Of a stretch of 64,000 nucleotides of DNA, positions 41,144 to 51,625 are shown one piece after another (position 1 is the stretch's first letter; each line of letters starts with the position of its first letter). The notes under the pieces are model-generated. The model worked only from the letters and a program-made list of their open reading frames with translations, searched no databases and had not been told where the DNA came from. The stretch spans positions 372,001 to 436,000 of the forward strand of contig NZ_CP139421.1 of NCBI RefSeq assembly GCF_034119865.1, read 5' to 3'. The DNA is from Algoriphagus sp. NG3 (GTDB lineage: Bacteria > Bacteroidota > Bacteroidia > Cytophagales > Cyclobacteriaceae). A program made the position numbers and the translations under genes.

Positions 41144-41758
41144 CCATTTAGATCTACTGGCATCATTTCGGATTATCATTTACCTAAAGTAACTTTTGGA
41201 GCTTTTCTCTTGTCTTGTGCATTAATTTCCCCTCAAACCCTCTATCCTAGATTTTTTTGGCCGGAGATTTAGCCAAACAGCCATTATATTTTTTTTTAAT
41301 AGATCTTTAAAATAAAATTCATAAGTCATTGTTAGTAAGTTGTTTATGGAATTTTGGGCAAAATATAACCTATATACGGATTAGATTTTTTGTGATTTTC
41401 TGGCTGTAGCTGAAAATTAGTCCTACCGAATGTCTCGAAAGGATTCGGTGAGAATAATTAAGTGATAACCCAAAACAATACCCAAAATGAAACCTTTATA
41501 CTCAGCGCTGAGGCACACTCAGTCTCACTCCATTTTTATCCATTATAAGTTGTTTGTGGTAGCTCATCGAAAGAGGTCTTCGGATACTCATCTTATTTGC
41601 TATTAAGTTTAATCGGCTACTTGCTCTCTTTTTTCTTTTTACCTGCAATCGATTCCGGGCATAGACTTTTGTGTGATTGGTCTTATAGCCAGGATTGCAC
41701 CAAACCTGTGAAAAATCAGTAGCGGAGCTATTTCCCAACATATTCTAATGAACAGGAT
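41144..41758. other. Long upstream region of the starch SusC gene
   Basis: No gene is supported. At 41156-41173 it contains ACTGGCATCATTTCGGAT, which recurs exactly at 51589-51606 upstream of the second GH13 gene. Remaining DNA is AT-rich and probably holds the promoter and SusR site. Confidence 0.4.
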
Positions 41759-41832
41759 ATGAAATCGTCAAAGATTCCATAGCCTGTCCCGACTATTCGG
41801 GATGGCCTTTAAAAAAATCAAATAATAAACAC
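41759..41832 (+). repeat. 5'-leader repeat element ahead of the starch SusC gene
   Basis: ATGAAATCG pairs with GATTCCAT across a very short loop, then a TCCCGA-CTAT-TCGGGA dyad, GATGGCCTTT and an A-rich AATAATAAACAC end. The T of GAT (41803) is 29 nt before the ATG at 41833, as in the other copies. Confidence 0.55.
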
Positions 41833-44811
41833 ATGAACAAAAACTACATTTTAAAAACCAGATTGGCTGTTAGGTGTTTGTCAGTCTTTCTGATGATTGT
41901 CTTCAGCACCAATTTCTCTGAGGCTTTGGCACAGAGTAAAACAATATCCGGGACTGTGTCGGATAATTATGGAATGACCCTTCCGGGTGTGAGTGTCGTG
42001 ATCAAGGGCAGTACACAGGGCACAGTGACTGATTTGGAGGGAAAGTATGTCTTGACCTCAGATGGAGATATGGGCACTTTGGTCTTTAGCTACATTGGCT
42101 ACTCCACACAGGAAGTAGTGGTGGGCAATCTGAACGTTCTTGATATCACTTTGGAAGAAGACTTGGTGGGACTAGATGAAGTGGTGGTCGTAGGCTATGG
42201 CGTACAGCAGAAAAAGGATGTAACAGGAGCTACCTCCAGTATCAGCAAAGATGACATGAACCAAGGGGCCATTACCAATCCGCTTCAGCAAATCTCCGGA
42301 CGTGCCGCTGGGGTGAACATCACCCAGATTGGCAGTGAGCCTGGTTCTCGGCCTACAGTCAGGATTCGTGGGATTACTTCACTCATAGGAGGTAGCGATC
42401 CACTGGTGGTGATAGATGGAATTCAGGGCAACCTCGATTTGCTTAACCAGGTCCCACCTTCTGAAATAGAGTCTATCGATGTGCTGAAAGATGCTTCTGC
42501 GACTGCAATCTATGGCTCCAGAGGTGCCCCTGGGGTTATTATCGTCAGCACCAAAAGATCGAAATCCGGGCAAGCCACTATAGAATATACAGGTTCGGTC
42601 TCAGTGGATCAAATTGCCAATGAGCTAGATGTACTTGATGCTCAAGGTTGGAGAGAACAGGCTAGAATCTGGAATGTACCTTTCTCCGAAGATCATGGAT
42701 CAGACACGGATTGGTACGATGTCCTGACCCAGACGGGGATGACCCAAAACCATACGGTCGCTCTGGGAGGTGGATCGCAAAACTTTAACTATAGAGCATC
42801 TGTCTCAGCTATCCTTCAGGATGGTGTGGTGATTAACTCAAGTAACAAAAATTACATCGCCAGTATATCCGCTACCCAAAAAGCCGTTGACGATCGATTG
42901 ACGATGACTTTCACGATGAATAACAGCATCAGAAAGAATATCGGCAGTCCAGGGAATGTAGGAAGAGCTCAATTTACTTCGAACCTCATATCCAATGCGT
43001 ATGTGTCCAAACCAACTGACCCGGTATTATTTGAAAACGGTGATTACTTCTTTGATCCAAATGTATTTCAATACATCAATCCATATGCAGTAGCTGAAAC
43101 GGTCATCAACGAAAGTGAGTCCCGCAGTCAGTTTACCACATTCAGAACTGATTTTGAAATTATTGACGGGTTGAAAGCAGGATGGTTTGGTAGCTGGAGA
43201 AAAGTGGATGTAAACTCTGGTTATTATGCCCCAGCTGCTTCTACGCTAGCAGGTGCTATTGATCAGGAGGGAATCGCAAATGTCAATACCAACCTCACTG
43301 ACGAGAAATTGATGGATATTAGCTTGTCTTATGACAAAGATTTTGGGAAACACAAAATCAATGCGATTGGGGTGTATGAATGGCAAAGACAAACCTACCA
43401 AGGCCATTTTGCACAGACCAAAGGCTTCATCAATGACCTGACCAGCTACCATGCGCTTCAGCTTGGCTCAGTGAGCAGGTATTTGCCAGGCGATATTTCC
43501 TCCTATAAAAATGACCGTACGCTGGTTTCATTTTTAGGCCGGGTCAACTATTCTTTCGCGGACAAATACATTCTTACTGCCAGTATGAGAAGAGATGGTT
43601 CTTCGGTATTTGGCCAAGAACACCAGTGGGGCAATTTCCCATCGGTTTCCGCAGCTTGGAGACTTGGTGATGAAGACTTCATGAAGGGACAAAATGCCGT
43701 CAGCACCTTGAAGCTTAGAGCTGGCTACGGTGTCACTGGCAACCAGCAGGGGCTTTCTCCCCAGCAATCCCTACAGCTAGTGGGAGCCTCTGGTAGTACT
43801 TATTTTAATGGTGGCTTGATTACAAACTTCCAAGTAATTCAAAATGCCAATCAGAATTTGAAGTGGGAGACAAGGCGTCAAACCAATGTGGGTATTGATT
43901 TCGGGTTTGCACAGGATAAGATAAATGGATCGGTAGATATTTACACCGCTACTACGGACAATCTCTTATTCAACTACGCTGTACCGCAACCTCCATATCC
44001 TTTCGGGTCTATGGCTGCAAACGTGGGTAGTTTGAGAAATGATGGCCTTGAAATAGCCTTGAACTACCACCTCTTGGACAACAGGGACTGGAGTGTCACG
44101 CTGGCAGGGAATGTGACTTTCATGCGAAATGAAGTGGAAAAACTGAGTGGTAACATCGGAGGAGTGGAAGTCAATACGAATTATGTGGGTTGGGGATTCA
44201 ATTCATACCTAATTGAAGGTCAGCCGATCGGTACATTTTATATTTTGGAAAATGACGGTAAAGAGTCTGGAACCAATGAGGAATTGGTAGTGGACAGAAA
44301 TGGTGACGGAGTGATTGACCAAGGCAATGAAAGCCCGGATCGGTACCTAGCCGGTACAGCTTTGCCAACATTCACTTATGCATTTACACCTACAATCAAA
44401 TTCAAAAACTTTGACCTCACTATGGTATGGAGAGGTTCGGGCGGGAATATGATTTTTAATAGGATCAAAAAAGACTTTAGTCTATATGAAAGTCTTGGTA
44501 AATCGAATATGCTGGTGAGTGCAGAGAATTTGGGACTTTTTACCTCTCAGTATGCCTCGGATCTTTGGTTGGAAAAGGGTGATTATGTCCGCTTTGAAAA
44601 CCTGGCGATAGGATACACTTTCAATGCGGCCAAGATTAGGAACATCAGTTCCATGAGACTCTCTGTAGTCGGTAACAACCTGGCCTTGTTTACCAAATAT
44701 TCTGGACTGGATCCAGAATTGAATCTCTCTGGTGGCAATGGAAGTGGTTTGGATGCAGGGATCTATCCGAGAACCCGAAGCATAGCTGTAGGACTGCATG
44801 TTTCATTTTAA
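41833..44811 (+). CDS. susC: SusC-type TonB-dependent transporter of the starch locus
   Basis: This 992-residue protein has a signal peptide (FSTNFSEALAQ), carboxypeptidase-like domain (ISGTVSDNYGMTLPGVSVVIKGSTQGTVTDLEGKY), TonB box region (GLDEVVVVGYGVQQKKDVTGA), plug (DPLVVIDGIQGNLDLLNQVPPSEIESIDVLKDASATAIYGSRGAPGVIIVSTK) and a barrel ending in GLHVSF. No STN domain is present, consistent with control by a SusR-type regulator instead of a sigma factor. With the SusD-, SusE/F- and hydrolase genes downstream it forms a starch or maltodextrin uptake system. Assignment as susC rests on locus content; the substrate is inferred. Confidence 0.9.
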   Translation: MNKNYILKTRLAVRCLSVFLMIVFSTNFSEALAQSKTISGTVSDNYGMTLPGVSVVIKGSTQGTVTDLEGKYVLTSDGDMGTLVFSYIGYSTQEVVVGNLNVLDITLEEDLVGLDEVVVVGYGVQQKKDVTGATSSISKDDMNQGAITNPLQQISGRAAGVNITQIGSEPGSRPTVRIRGITSLIGGSDPLVVIDGIQGNLDLLNQVPPSEIESIDVLKDASATAIYGSRGAPGVIIVSTKRSKSGQATIEYTGSVSVDQIANELDVLDAQGWREQARIWNVPFSEDHGSDTDWYDVLTQTGMTQNHTVALGGGSQNFNYRASVSAILQDGVVINSSNKNYIASISATQKAVDDRLTMTFTMNNSIRKNIGSPGNVGRAQFTSNLISNAYVSKPTDPVLFENGDYFFDPNVFQYINPYAVAETVINESESRSQFTTFRTDFEIIDGLKAGWFGSWRKVDVNSGYYAPAASTLAGAIDQEGIANVNTNLTDEKLMDISLSYDKDFGKHKINAIGVYEWQRQTYQGHFAQTKGFINDLTSYHALQLGSVSRYLPGDISSYKNDRTLVSFLGRVNYSFADKYILTASMRRDGSSVFGQEHQWGNFPSVSAAWRLGDEDFMKGQNAVSTLKLRAGYGVTGNQQGLSPQQSLQLVGASGSTYFNGGLITNFQVIQNANQNLKWETRRQTNVGIDFGFAQDKINGSVDIYTATTDNLLFNYAVPQPPYPFGSMAANVGSLRNDGLEIALNYHLLDNRDWSVTLAGNVTFMRNEVEKLSGNIGGVEVNTNYVGWGFNSYLIEGQPIGTFYILENDGKESGTNEELVVDRNGDGVIDQGNESPDRYLAGTALPTFTYAFTPTIKFKNFDLTMVWRGSGGNMIFNRIKKDFSLYESLGKSNMLVSAENLGLFTSQYASDLWLEKGDYVRFENLAIGYTFNAAKIRNISSMRLSVVGNNLALFTKYSGLDPELNLSGGNGSGLDAGIYPRTRSIAVGLHVSF

Positions 44812-44832
44812 TCACCTCTAAAAGACTAAATG

Positions 44833-44925
44833 ATGAAATCGAGCATGACTTAAAACGTCACACAGAGGGATGATTATTGCCTGAGCGAGATTCCATCTGA
44901 CCATTGAAAAACTAAAAATAAACAG
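44833..44925 (+). repeat. 5'-leader repeat element ahead of the starch SusD gene
   Basis: ATGAAATCGAGCATG...CACACAGAGGGATGATTATT...GCGAGATTCCAT, then GACCATTGAAAA and AAAATAAACAG. GATTCCAT ends at 44896, 29 nt before the ATG at 44926. The arms pair in 10 of 12 positions. Confidence 0.65.
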
Positions 44926-46431
44926 ATGAAAAATATAATAACGCTATCGATTTTAGCTCTTTTGACATTGGTTAGTTGTACCGATGTAGGGGAGAATGTA
45001 TATGATAAATATGCGGCGGAAGATTTTTATGGTTCTGCGGAAGGTTCTGATGCTGCATTGGCTTCTGTCTATGCTCAGCTTCCGGGAAACTGGGGAGGTG
45101 TAGGCTATGCAGGTGCAGATAATGGCTGGTATGATCTCAATTCGATGTCTGCTGACGAACAAGTAATCCCTCACCGCAATACTGGCGACTGGCAGTTGGA
45201 CTTTGCAAGACTGTATCAGCGGGAATGGTTGCCTAATGATGGTATCAATAGCAATGCTTGGAATTGGCTTTATAGATCAGTGTTTCTTGCCAATCTTGCG
45301 ATAGAGCAGTTGGAAGTTGCAAATGCTGAGCAATCCAAGATTGCAGAAGCACGGGTACTTCGTGCGTTCTTCTATTACCTCTTGATGGACGATTATGGTA
45401 ACATCCCTTTCTTTACGGAGAACAATCTTCCTGCAGATCAGATCCAACAGGTTTCAAGACCGGAGGTTTTCGCTTTTATAGAGTCAGAATTGAAAGCTAA
45501 CCTGGAAGATTTGCCTACGACAAAGGGCGGTAACTATTATGGAAGGTTCAATAAGTGGGCAGGCTATACCTTACTGGCAAAATTATACCTAAACGCGGAA
45601 GTTTATACCGGTAAGCCGATGTGGCAGGAATGTCTTGATGCAATCAGCGTGGTAGAACAGGGCGGTTTTTCGCTGCATACGAGCGCAAATGATTCGAGTT
45701 TGCCTTTAGGTTCAAAATATTACGAACTGTTTGGTGATGTGCTTCCTGATGATGAAACGATTCTGGCAATATTCACCACGGTGGATGTGGTAGGCAGAAA
45801 CATCTTTATGATCAGAAGCTTGGGAGGAACTGATGGAACGCTATTAGCTGGTGCAGGTGCCTGGAATGGATCGGTGGTTCCTCAGGAATATGTGGAGAAG
45901 TTTGCTGACAATGATATCCGTAAAAGACAGTTCCGATTTGGATCAGACCCCTCAGGCCCACAGCCGGCAGGATTTATAGAATATGCCATCGAGCTGGACA
46001 ATCTGGACAACCCAGGTGCAGACAGAAATGCGGGAGCCAGAAACACGAAGTTTTGGACTGCGCTGCCTGCAAATGGAGGAGGGGCATCAAATGACTTTCC
46101 AATCTATCGCTATGCAGATGTATTGCTTATGAAAGCTGAATGTCTGGTGAGGCTTGGGGATGCTGCATCAGCAAAACCTTTCATTGATCAGGTGAGACAG
46201 AGAGCGGGTCTTTCAGGTCTTCCTTCTGCGCCAACTTTAGAACAGATATATGATGAGCGAGGCTTTGAACTCACTTGGGAAGCACACCGAAGACAGGATA
46301 TGATCCGGTTTGGAACCTTCACTCAGGCAAGGTACCTGGTACCGGCAGTGGGTGACCACTTCAAGTTGTTCCCAATTCCTACTTCGGCATTGAACACCAA
46401 TCCAAATTTGACTCAAAATCCAGGCTGGTAA
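44926..46431 (+). CDS. susD: SusD-type starch-binding lipoprotein
   Basis: This 501-residue lipoprotein has lipobox LLTLVSCTDVG and the SusD fold (IAEARVLRAFFYYLLMDDYGNIPFFTENN ... RYADVLLMKAECLVRLGDAASAKPFIDQVRQRAG ... IYDERGFELTWEAHRRQDMIRF) ending LFPIPTSALNTNPNLTQNPGW. It binds maltooligosaccharides on the cell surface and closes over SusC. A repeat leader stands between it and SusC (114-bp gap), so its translation may be set separately from SusC. The Trp/Tyr-rich region NWGGVGYAGADNGWYDLN could form part of the ligand platform. Confidence 0.9.
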   Translation: MKNIITLSILALLTLVSCTDVGENVYDKYAAEDFYGSAEGSDAALASVYAQLPGNWGGVGYAGADNGWYDLNSMSADEQVIPHRNTGDWQLDFARLYQREWLPNDGINSNAWNWLYRSVFLANLAIEQLEVANAEQSKIAEARVLRAFFYYLLMDDYGNIPFFTENNLPADQIQQVSRPEVFAFIESELKANLEDLPTTKGGNYYGRFNKWAGYTLLAKLYLNAEVYTGKPMWQECLDAISVVEQGGFSLHTSANDSSLPLGSKYYELFGDVLPDDETILAIFTTVDVVGRNIFMIRSLGGTDGTLLAGAGAWNGSVVPQEYVEKFADNDIRKRQFRFGSDPSGPQPAGFIEYAIELDNLDNPGADRNAGARNTKFWTALPANGGGASNDFPIYRYADVLLMKAECLVRLGDAASAKPFIDQVRQRAGLSGLPSAPTLEQIYDERGFELTWEAHRRQDMIRFGTFTQARYLVPAVGDHFKLFPIPTSALNTNPNLTQNPGW

Positions 46432-46447
46432 GCTCAAACATACAATC

Positions 46448-47530
46448 ATGCAAAGAATAATCAATTTATATACTGGTCTGTTTCTGCTCCTCGCTCTGGC
46501 GGTTGGATGCAATGAGGACCCAACGTTGACCGTACTTAGAAATGTGTCATTTACTGAGCCCCCTATTTCCTCTGCCGATCAGATTGTACTCAATGCAGAT
46601 AGTATGTCCGATTTAGCACTGACAGTCAATTGGACTCCGGTTGACTACTATATCGAAGCTCCTGTAACTTATTCAGTTCAGTTTGCTGCGGTAGGTGATA
46701 CGACTAATTGGGGTAATGCAGTAACTGTGCTGGCAGGGGACGATGTCCTCACAAAGTCATTTACACAAGAGGAATTGAATACCATTTCCCAGCAACTGGA
46801 ATTTGAGGCAGATGTTGCTAGCCCATTGGTCATCAGAGTGAAATCTTATGTAGATCGTGATGCATTTTCTGCTCCGGTGGTAGTTCAGTTGACACCTTAT
46901 AAATTATTCACCGGTTTTGCATCCCTTTGGGTGCCTGGAGAATATCAAGGCTGGGATCCAGCTACTGCTTCTCGGATTGCTTCACCTGAAGACAATGGAG
47001 TCTATGAAGGCTACATCAATATTCCTGAAGGTGGAGAATCCAATCAATTCAAATTCACCGCTCAGCCAGCTTGGGAGCCTATGGCTTACGGTGATGGGGG
47101 AGATGGGGTTTTGATTGAGGCAAATTTCGCAGGTGGCAACTTTGTCGCTCCCTCGGCGGGGTATTATTACTTGACCGCAGACTTGAATGAGATGACCTAC
47201 ACGGTGACCCAAACGAATTGGGGCATCCTCGGAGACGCTACACCGGGTGGATGGGACACTGATACCCAGTTGACATTTGATCCTGCAGAAAATGTCTGGA
47301 AAGTAACCGCAGAGTTAAACAATGCAGGATCTTTTAAGTTTCGGGCAAATAATGCTTGGACATTGGATTTTGGGGTGGATGCTGAAGGGAATATTCAGTA
47401 TGCCAACCACCCGGTGTTTGGGTATAATCCTGACCTGAGCAACTTGACTGTTCCTGAATCAGGAACCTATACCATTACACTAGACCTTAGTGAGCCTGGT
47501 GTTTACAGCTATAGTTTGGTTAAAAACTAA
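46448..47530 (+). CDS. SusE/SusF-like outer-membrane starch-binding lipoprotein
   Basis: This 360-residue lipoprotein has lipobox LLALAVGCNEDP. The N-terminal SusE-type Ig-like domain (about 30-150: DLALTVNWTPVDYYIEAPVTYSVQFA) is followed by two starch-binding modules with the SusE/F pattern: LWVPGEYQGWDPATASRI ... QFKFTAQPAWE and GILGDATPGGWDTDTQLTF ... SFKFRANNAWTLDFGVD. Each module has the typical Trp pair that stacks on glucose rings. It enhances starch binding at the surface. It lies 17 bp after SusD and is followed by a terminator, so SusD and SusE/F probably form one transcript. Confidence 0.88.
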   Translation: MQRIINLYTGLFLLLALAVGCNEDPTLTVLRNVSFTEPPISSADQIVLNADSMSDLALTVNWTPVDYYIEAPVTYSVQFAAVGDTTNWGNAVTVLAGDDVLTKSFTQEELNTISQQLEFEADVASPLVIRVKSYVDRDAFSAPVVVQLTPYKLFTGFASLWVPGEYQGWDPATASRIASPEDNGVYEGYINIPEGGESNQFKFTAQPAWEPMAYGDGGDGVLIEANFAGGNFVAPSAGYYYLTADLNEMTYTVTQTNWGILGDATPGGWDTDTQLTFDPAENVWKVTAELNNAGSFKFRANNAWTLDFGVDAEGNIQYANHPVFGYNPDLSNLTVPESGTYTITLDLSEPGVYSYSLVKN

Positions 47531-47542
47531 AGCATTTGAATG

Positions 47543-47584
47543 GGAGGTCAGGCCGAATTTTCTTGACCTCCTTATTTATTTTCC
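47543..47584 (+). terminator. Terminator after the SusE/F-like gene
   Basis: GGAGGTCA at 47543-47550 pairs with TGACCTCC at 47564-47571, followed by a T-rich run (TTATTTATTTTCC). It separates the binding-protein genes from the hydrolases. Confidence 0.75.
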
Positions 47585-47641
47585 TTTAAACCTAATGAAT
47601 ATTTCATGCTTACAATTGCAAGAGTAAACCATTATAAACTA

Positions 47642-49030
47642 ATGGATCGAATACTGAGAAGCGCAGTGATTGGATTGCTTTTTATCACCTCATTCACATT
47701 GAATGCCTGCCAATCTGATGAAATAATATTTGATACTATTCCTCCCACCACGGAGAAAGATCCAGTTCAGTTTGGAGTTCCTTTCGACAATGTCCCCCTG
47801 ACAAAGGATATTGCCATGTATGAGGTAAACATTTTTGGTTTTAGTGGTAGTCAGGACTTGCAGGGAGTCACGGAGAGGTTGGACGATATTCAGGAATTAG
47901 GGGTGAATGTGGTCTGGTTGATGCCCATACATCCCATCGGCGTAGAAAGAGGAATAGGGTCGCCTTATGCGATCAGTGATTTTATGAAAGTAAACCCTTC
48001 CTTTGGCACCCTTGAAGACCTTCGGGAATTGGTTCAAGGTGCCCACGACCGGGACATGGCAGTCATTTTGGATTGGGTAGGCAACCATACTTCCTGGGAC
48101 AATGTTTGGATGAGCAATACAGACTGGTACACCAAGGATGCGACAGGTACTATCGTTAGTCCTGAAACGTGGACTGACGTAGCAGATCTTAATTACGATA
48201 ATCAGGATATGCGGGAAGCCATGCTTAAGGCCATGAAATATTGGGTTCTTGAAGCAAATGTGGATGGATTCAGGTGTGATTATGCAGGTGGAGTTCCTAC
48301 GGATTTCTGGAAAACGGCAATCACCGAGTTGAGAAGTATTCCCAATCGGGATATTATCATGTTTGCTGAGTCAACTAAAAAGGAGCTCTATTCGGCTGGT
48401 TTTGACTTGACGTTTGGATGGGATTTTTATGGCGCCCTCAAGAAAGTCTATGAGGACGGTACGGATGTACGTGGATTGTATCCTGTAAATCTTGCAGATA
48501 ACAATTCCACCCCAAATCAGACAGATATTCTTCGTTTTACGACCAATCACGATGATACAGCTTGGGATGATACGCCCATAGCACTTTTTGACGGTCTACG
48601 CGGATCTATGGCAGCCTTTGTAATCACCGCTTACATGGGAGGAGTTCCACTGGTCTATAGTGGTCAAGAGGTTGGAATGACAGAAAAGCTTCCCTTTTTC
48701 AGTTCCAATCAAACGATCATAGACTGGACTCGAAATCCCGAATTGGCATCCGAATATGCATCCCTTATCAAATATAGACTTTCCAGTAATGCCATAAAAA
48801 GAGGAGGGATCCAGAGTTATGGAGATGATGCAGATGTGTTGATGTTCAAGCGTAACTATGAAGATCAAGAGGTATTGGTGATAGTAAATACCCGAAATCA
48901 GCAAAAAGAAGTGAGTGTCCCTGCTGAATTGGTAAACTCCCAATGGCAAAACGCAATGGAAAATGCACCCTATCAAGTAGGGCAGACCATAGAATTGCCT
49001 GCTTACGGGTATTTGATCCTTTCAAACTAG
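47642..49030 (+). CDS. susG-like: Glycoside hydrolase family 13 alpha-amylase lipoprotein
   Basis: This GH13 enzyme (462 residues from the ATG at 47642; an ATG at 47606 would add 12) is chosen to start at 47642 because MDRILRSAVIGLLFITSFTLNACQS then forms a proper lipoprotein signal. Catalytic residues are the nucleophile D213 (GFRCDYAGG), acid E243 (IIMFAES) and D304 (TTNHDD), with the region-I motif DWVGNHT. It is an exposed, SusG-like alpha-1,4 hydrolase cutting starch into pieces that SusC imports. It is preceded by a terminator and its own short gap, and followed 93 bp later by the GH31 gene. Confidence 0.88.
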   Translation: MDRILRSAVIGLLFITSFTLNACQSDEIIFDTIPPTTEKDPVQFGVPFDNVPLTKDIAMYEVNIFGFSGSQDLQGVTERLDDIQELGVNVVWLMPIHPIGVERGIGSPYAISDFMKVNPSFGTLEDLRELVQGAHDRDMAVILDWVGNHTSWDNVWMSNTDWYTKDATGTIVSPETWTDVADLNYDNQDMREAMLKAMKYWVLEANVDGFRCDYAGGVPTDFWKTAITELRSIPNRDIIMFAESTKKELYSAGFDLTFGWDFYGALKKVYEDGTDVRGLYPVNLADNNSTPNQTDILRFTTNHDDTAWDDTPIALFDGLRGSMAAFVITAYMGGVPLVYSGQEVGMTEKLPFFSSNQTIIDWTRNPELASEYASLIKYRLSSNAIKRGGIQSYGDDADVLMFKRNYEDQEVLVIVNTRNQQKEVSVPAELVNSQWQNAMENAPYQVGQTIELPAYGYLILSN

Positions 49031-49123
49031 ACGAATAGAATTTTCAAAATTAGCATTCAAAATCAATTAACCTCATGCTACTGTGAGGAGTTGGGCCCTT
49101 GGGGTCAATAAATAAGAATTAAA

Positions 49124-51280
49124 ATGAAGAGATTATATTTCAAATATACCTGGGTTGCTTTTTCCATTCTATTATTGTTCAGTTCCTGTACTACTTCGCG
49201 GAGTCAGGAAATAGGAAAAGAGATCATGATTTTCTACCCGGAAAATTTTGTACCCGAAAGAATGCTCCCTTCCATGATGCTTTTGGAAGAGCCTAAAGAA
49301 CAGGGAGCAGTGCCAACCAATTGGAGGATTGTGCCTGAATTTTCGGAAAAAGACGGGAAAAACATAACCAGAATCGCTATTGAAGATGGGACTGATCTTT
49401 ATGGAACAGGTGAAGTGCTTGGAGGTTTGAGTAACAATGGCAAAACTGTTCAGCTTTGGAATACCGATAACTATGCTTACAAAAGAGAAGATGGTCGCCA
49501 GCTTTATCAGTCTCACCCTTGGGTAATGGCGGTGCGAAAAGACGGGTCTGCTTATGGGATATTGATAGACAATACCTGGAAGCAGAAGATCACGCTTACC
49601 AATCCAATCGTAATAGAATCAGATGGGCCAGCTTCGAGAATTATCGTCATTGAGCGTGAAAGTCCGCAGGAGTTGGTGATGACTTTGGCCGAACTGACCG
49701 GGACAATGGAGATGCCTCCACTTTGGGCATTGGGCTTTCAGCAAAGTAGGTATTCCTATACTCCAGATTCTAGAGTGAAGGAAATTGCAAGTGAATTTCG
49801 CAAGCGGAAACTACCGATAGATGTGATCTGGATGGACATTAACTACATGCAGAATTACAAAGTGTTCACCTTTGATTCCCTGGCGTTTCCAAATCCGGCA
49901 GAAGTCAATGACTTTTTGCATGCGCATGATTTCAAATCCGTTTGGATGATAGATCCTGGGATCAAAAAAGAGCCGGGGTATTTTGTGTATGACCAAGGAA
50001 CGGCAGGTGATCATTGGATCAAGACTAGCAGAGGAACTGAATATAATGGAGAGGTTTGGCCGGGTATATGCGCCTTTCCTGATTTCACCAGACCGGCCAC
50101 GAGAACCTGGTGGAGTGGGTTGTACACCGATTTTATGGCTACGGGGATCGATGGGGTGTGGAATGACATGAATGAGCCAGCTGTTTTCAATACTCCTGAA
50201 GCCACTATGCCAGAAGATAACCTACATAGTGGAGGAGATGAGCTGCCGGCGGATATTCACCGAAGATACCATAATGTGTATGGCATGCTCATGGTGAAAG
50301 CCAGTCGCGATGGAATTCTGGCTGCCAATCCGGACAAGCGGCCATTTGTGCTTTCCAGAGCAAATTTCATGGGAGGGCAACGCTATGCAGCCACTTGGAC
50401 AGGTGATAATTCCTCTACCTGGGAGCATTTCAAAATGGCAACCCCAATGGTTTTGAATCTTGGCCTTTCTGGACAGCCTTTTAGTGGGCCGGATCTGGGA
50501 GGATACAGTGGTAGTCCAGACGAAGAGTTATTGGCGCATTGGACTACTGTAGGTGTATTTTATCCTTTCAGCAGAAATCACACCGAAGCCAATACCAATG
50601 ACCAGGAGCCATGGGCACTTGGGAAAAAAGTGGAGGATATCTCACGGGTCGCTTTGGAGAGGAGGTACCGTTTGATGCCTTACCTGTATTCTCTATTCTA
50701 CGAAGCTTCGCAAACTGGTCTTCCGATTATGCGTCCCGTGTATTTTGCGGATGTGAAGGATACCACCTTGAGAAAAGAGGATGAGGCATTTCTTTGGGGA
50801 GATGATTTGTTGATCGTACCCAAATGGTCCAAGAACCCTTCTTTGCCGAAAGGTAGTTGGAGGTCAGTTTCCGTAGTTGGGGAGGATAGTGAAAATGATC
50901 CGTATCAGCCGGATATCAAATTGCGTGGAGGAGCTATTGTTCCTATGGGGCAAATAATCCAATCGACTGTGGAATATAAACTGGATTCTGTGACGCTGAT
51001 GGTCAGTCTGGATGAGAATATGCAAGCAAATGGGGACTTGTACAGTGATGAAGGTGATGGCTTTGGATACAAAGATGGTAAGTTTACTATGATTGAATTT
51101 GATGCGTCTGTCACAGGGCAAAACACGCTTAAAATAAGCGTAGCCAAGTCGGATGGTGATTTGCCAGTTGCAGATCGGTATTATAGAATCGCATTGGTGG
51201 GTGAAGAAGGGATGCGTTATTCCGATTGGATATATGGAAAGAATTTGGAAATCCCCCTTGGTAATCTAAAGAAAGAATAA
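49124..51280 (+). CDS. susB-like: Glycoside hydrolase family 31 alpha-glucosidase lipoprotein
   Basis: This 718-residue enzyme has lipobox LLLFSSCTTS and GH31 motifs: GVWNDMNEPAVF (nucleophile D348), TWTGDNSSTWEHF (acid/base D428), GFQQSRYSY and IDVIWMDINYMQNYK. It probably removes terminal alpha-glucose residues from maltooligosaccharides in the periplasm or at the surface. It has the same function as SusB in Bacteroides but a different family (SusB is GH97), so the label is functional only. It follows the GH13 gene closely, and its C-terminus carries the beta-sandwich domain usual for GH31. Confidence 0.88.
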   Translation: MKRLYFKYTWVAFSILLLFSSCTTSRSQEIGKEIMIFYPENFVPERMLPSMMLLEEPKEQGAVPTNWRIVPEFSEKDGKNITRIAIEDGTDLYGTGEVLGGLSNNGKTVQLWNTDNYAYKREDGRQLYQSHPWVMAVRKDGSAYGILIDNTWKQKITLTNPIVIESDGPASRIIVIERESPQELVMTLAELTGTMEMPPLWALGFQQSRYSYTPDSRVKEIASEFRKRKLPIDVIWMDINYMQNYKVFTFDSLAFPNPAEVNDFLHAHDFKSVWMIDPGIKKEPGYFVYDQGTAGDHWIKTSRGTEYNGEVWPGICAFPDFTRPATRTWWSGLYTDFMATGIDGVWNDMNEPAVFNTPEATMPEDNLHSGGDELPADIHRRYHNVYGMLMVKASRDGILAANPDKRPFVLSRANFMGGQRYAATWTGDNSSTWEHFKMATPMVLNLGLSGQPFSGPDLGGYSGSPDEELLAHWTTVGVFYPFSRNHTEANTNDQEPWALGKKVEDISRVALERRYRLMPYLYSLFYEASQTGLPIMRPVYFADVKDTTLRKEDEAFLWGDDLLIVPKWSKNPSLPKGSWRSVSVVGEDSENDPYQPDIKLRGGAIVPMGQIIQSTVEYKLDSVTLMVSLDENMQANGDLYSDEGDGFGYKDGKFTMIEFDASVTGQNTLKISVAKSDGDLPVADRYYRIALVGEEGMRYSDWIYGKNLEIPLGNLKKE

Positions 51281-51625
51281 AGTAATTGCTTTACCTGAGT
51301 CTTAATTGGTTAAAACCGCTTTGATTTTGGAAAGGTATTTATGTTGCGATCCTGAAACACATTAAAATATACACGGAGGCCTTTATTAATAGGGCGTGTT
51401 TTTGATTGATATAGAGATGTATTGGGGATTGTATAAGAAAAATTATTAGTATTTAATTATAATCTGTTTATCCGATTTTCTGCCAGAAAGAAGTCAAAAG
51501 CAATTAAGAAATGTTAAACTTAACAATTGAGGCCGCTTCGGTATTCGGTATTCGGCCTTCCTACCAGCTAAGCGAAGAATCTAAGGTAACTGGCATCATT
51601 TCGGATAATCTTAAATTGTAAAACC
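51281..51625. other. Gap between GH31 and the second GH13 gene
   Basis: No gene is seen. At 51589-51606 it contains the 18-nt ACTGGCATCATTTCGGAT also found upstream of SusC, and GGTATTCGGTATTCGG at about 51540. The start region may hold the GH13 promoter. Confidence 0.4.
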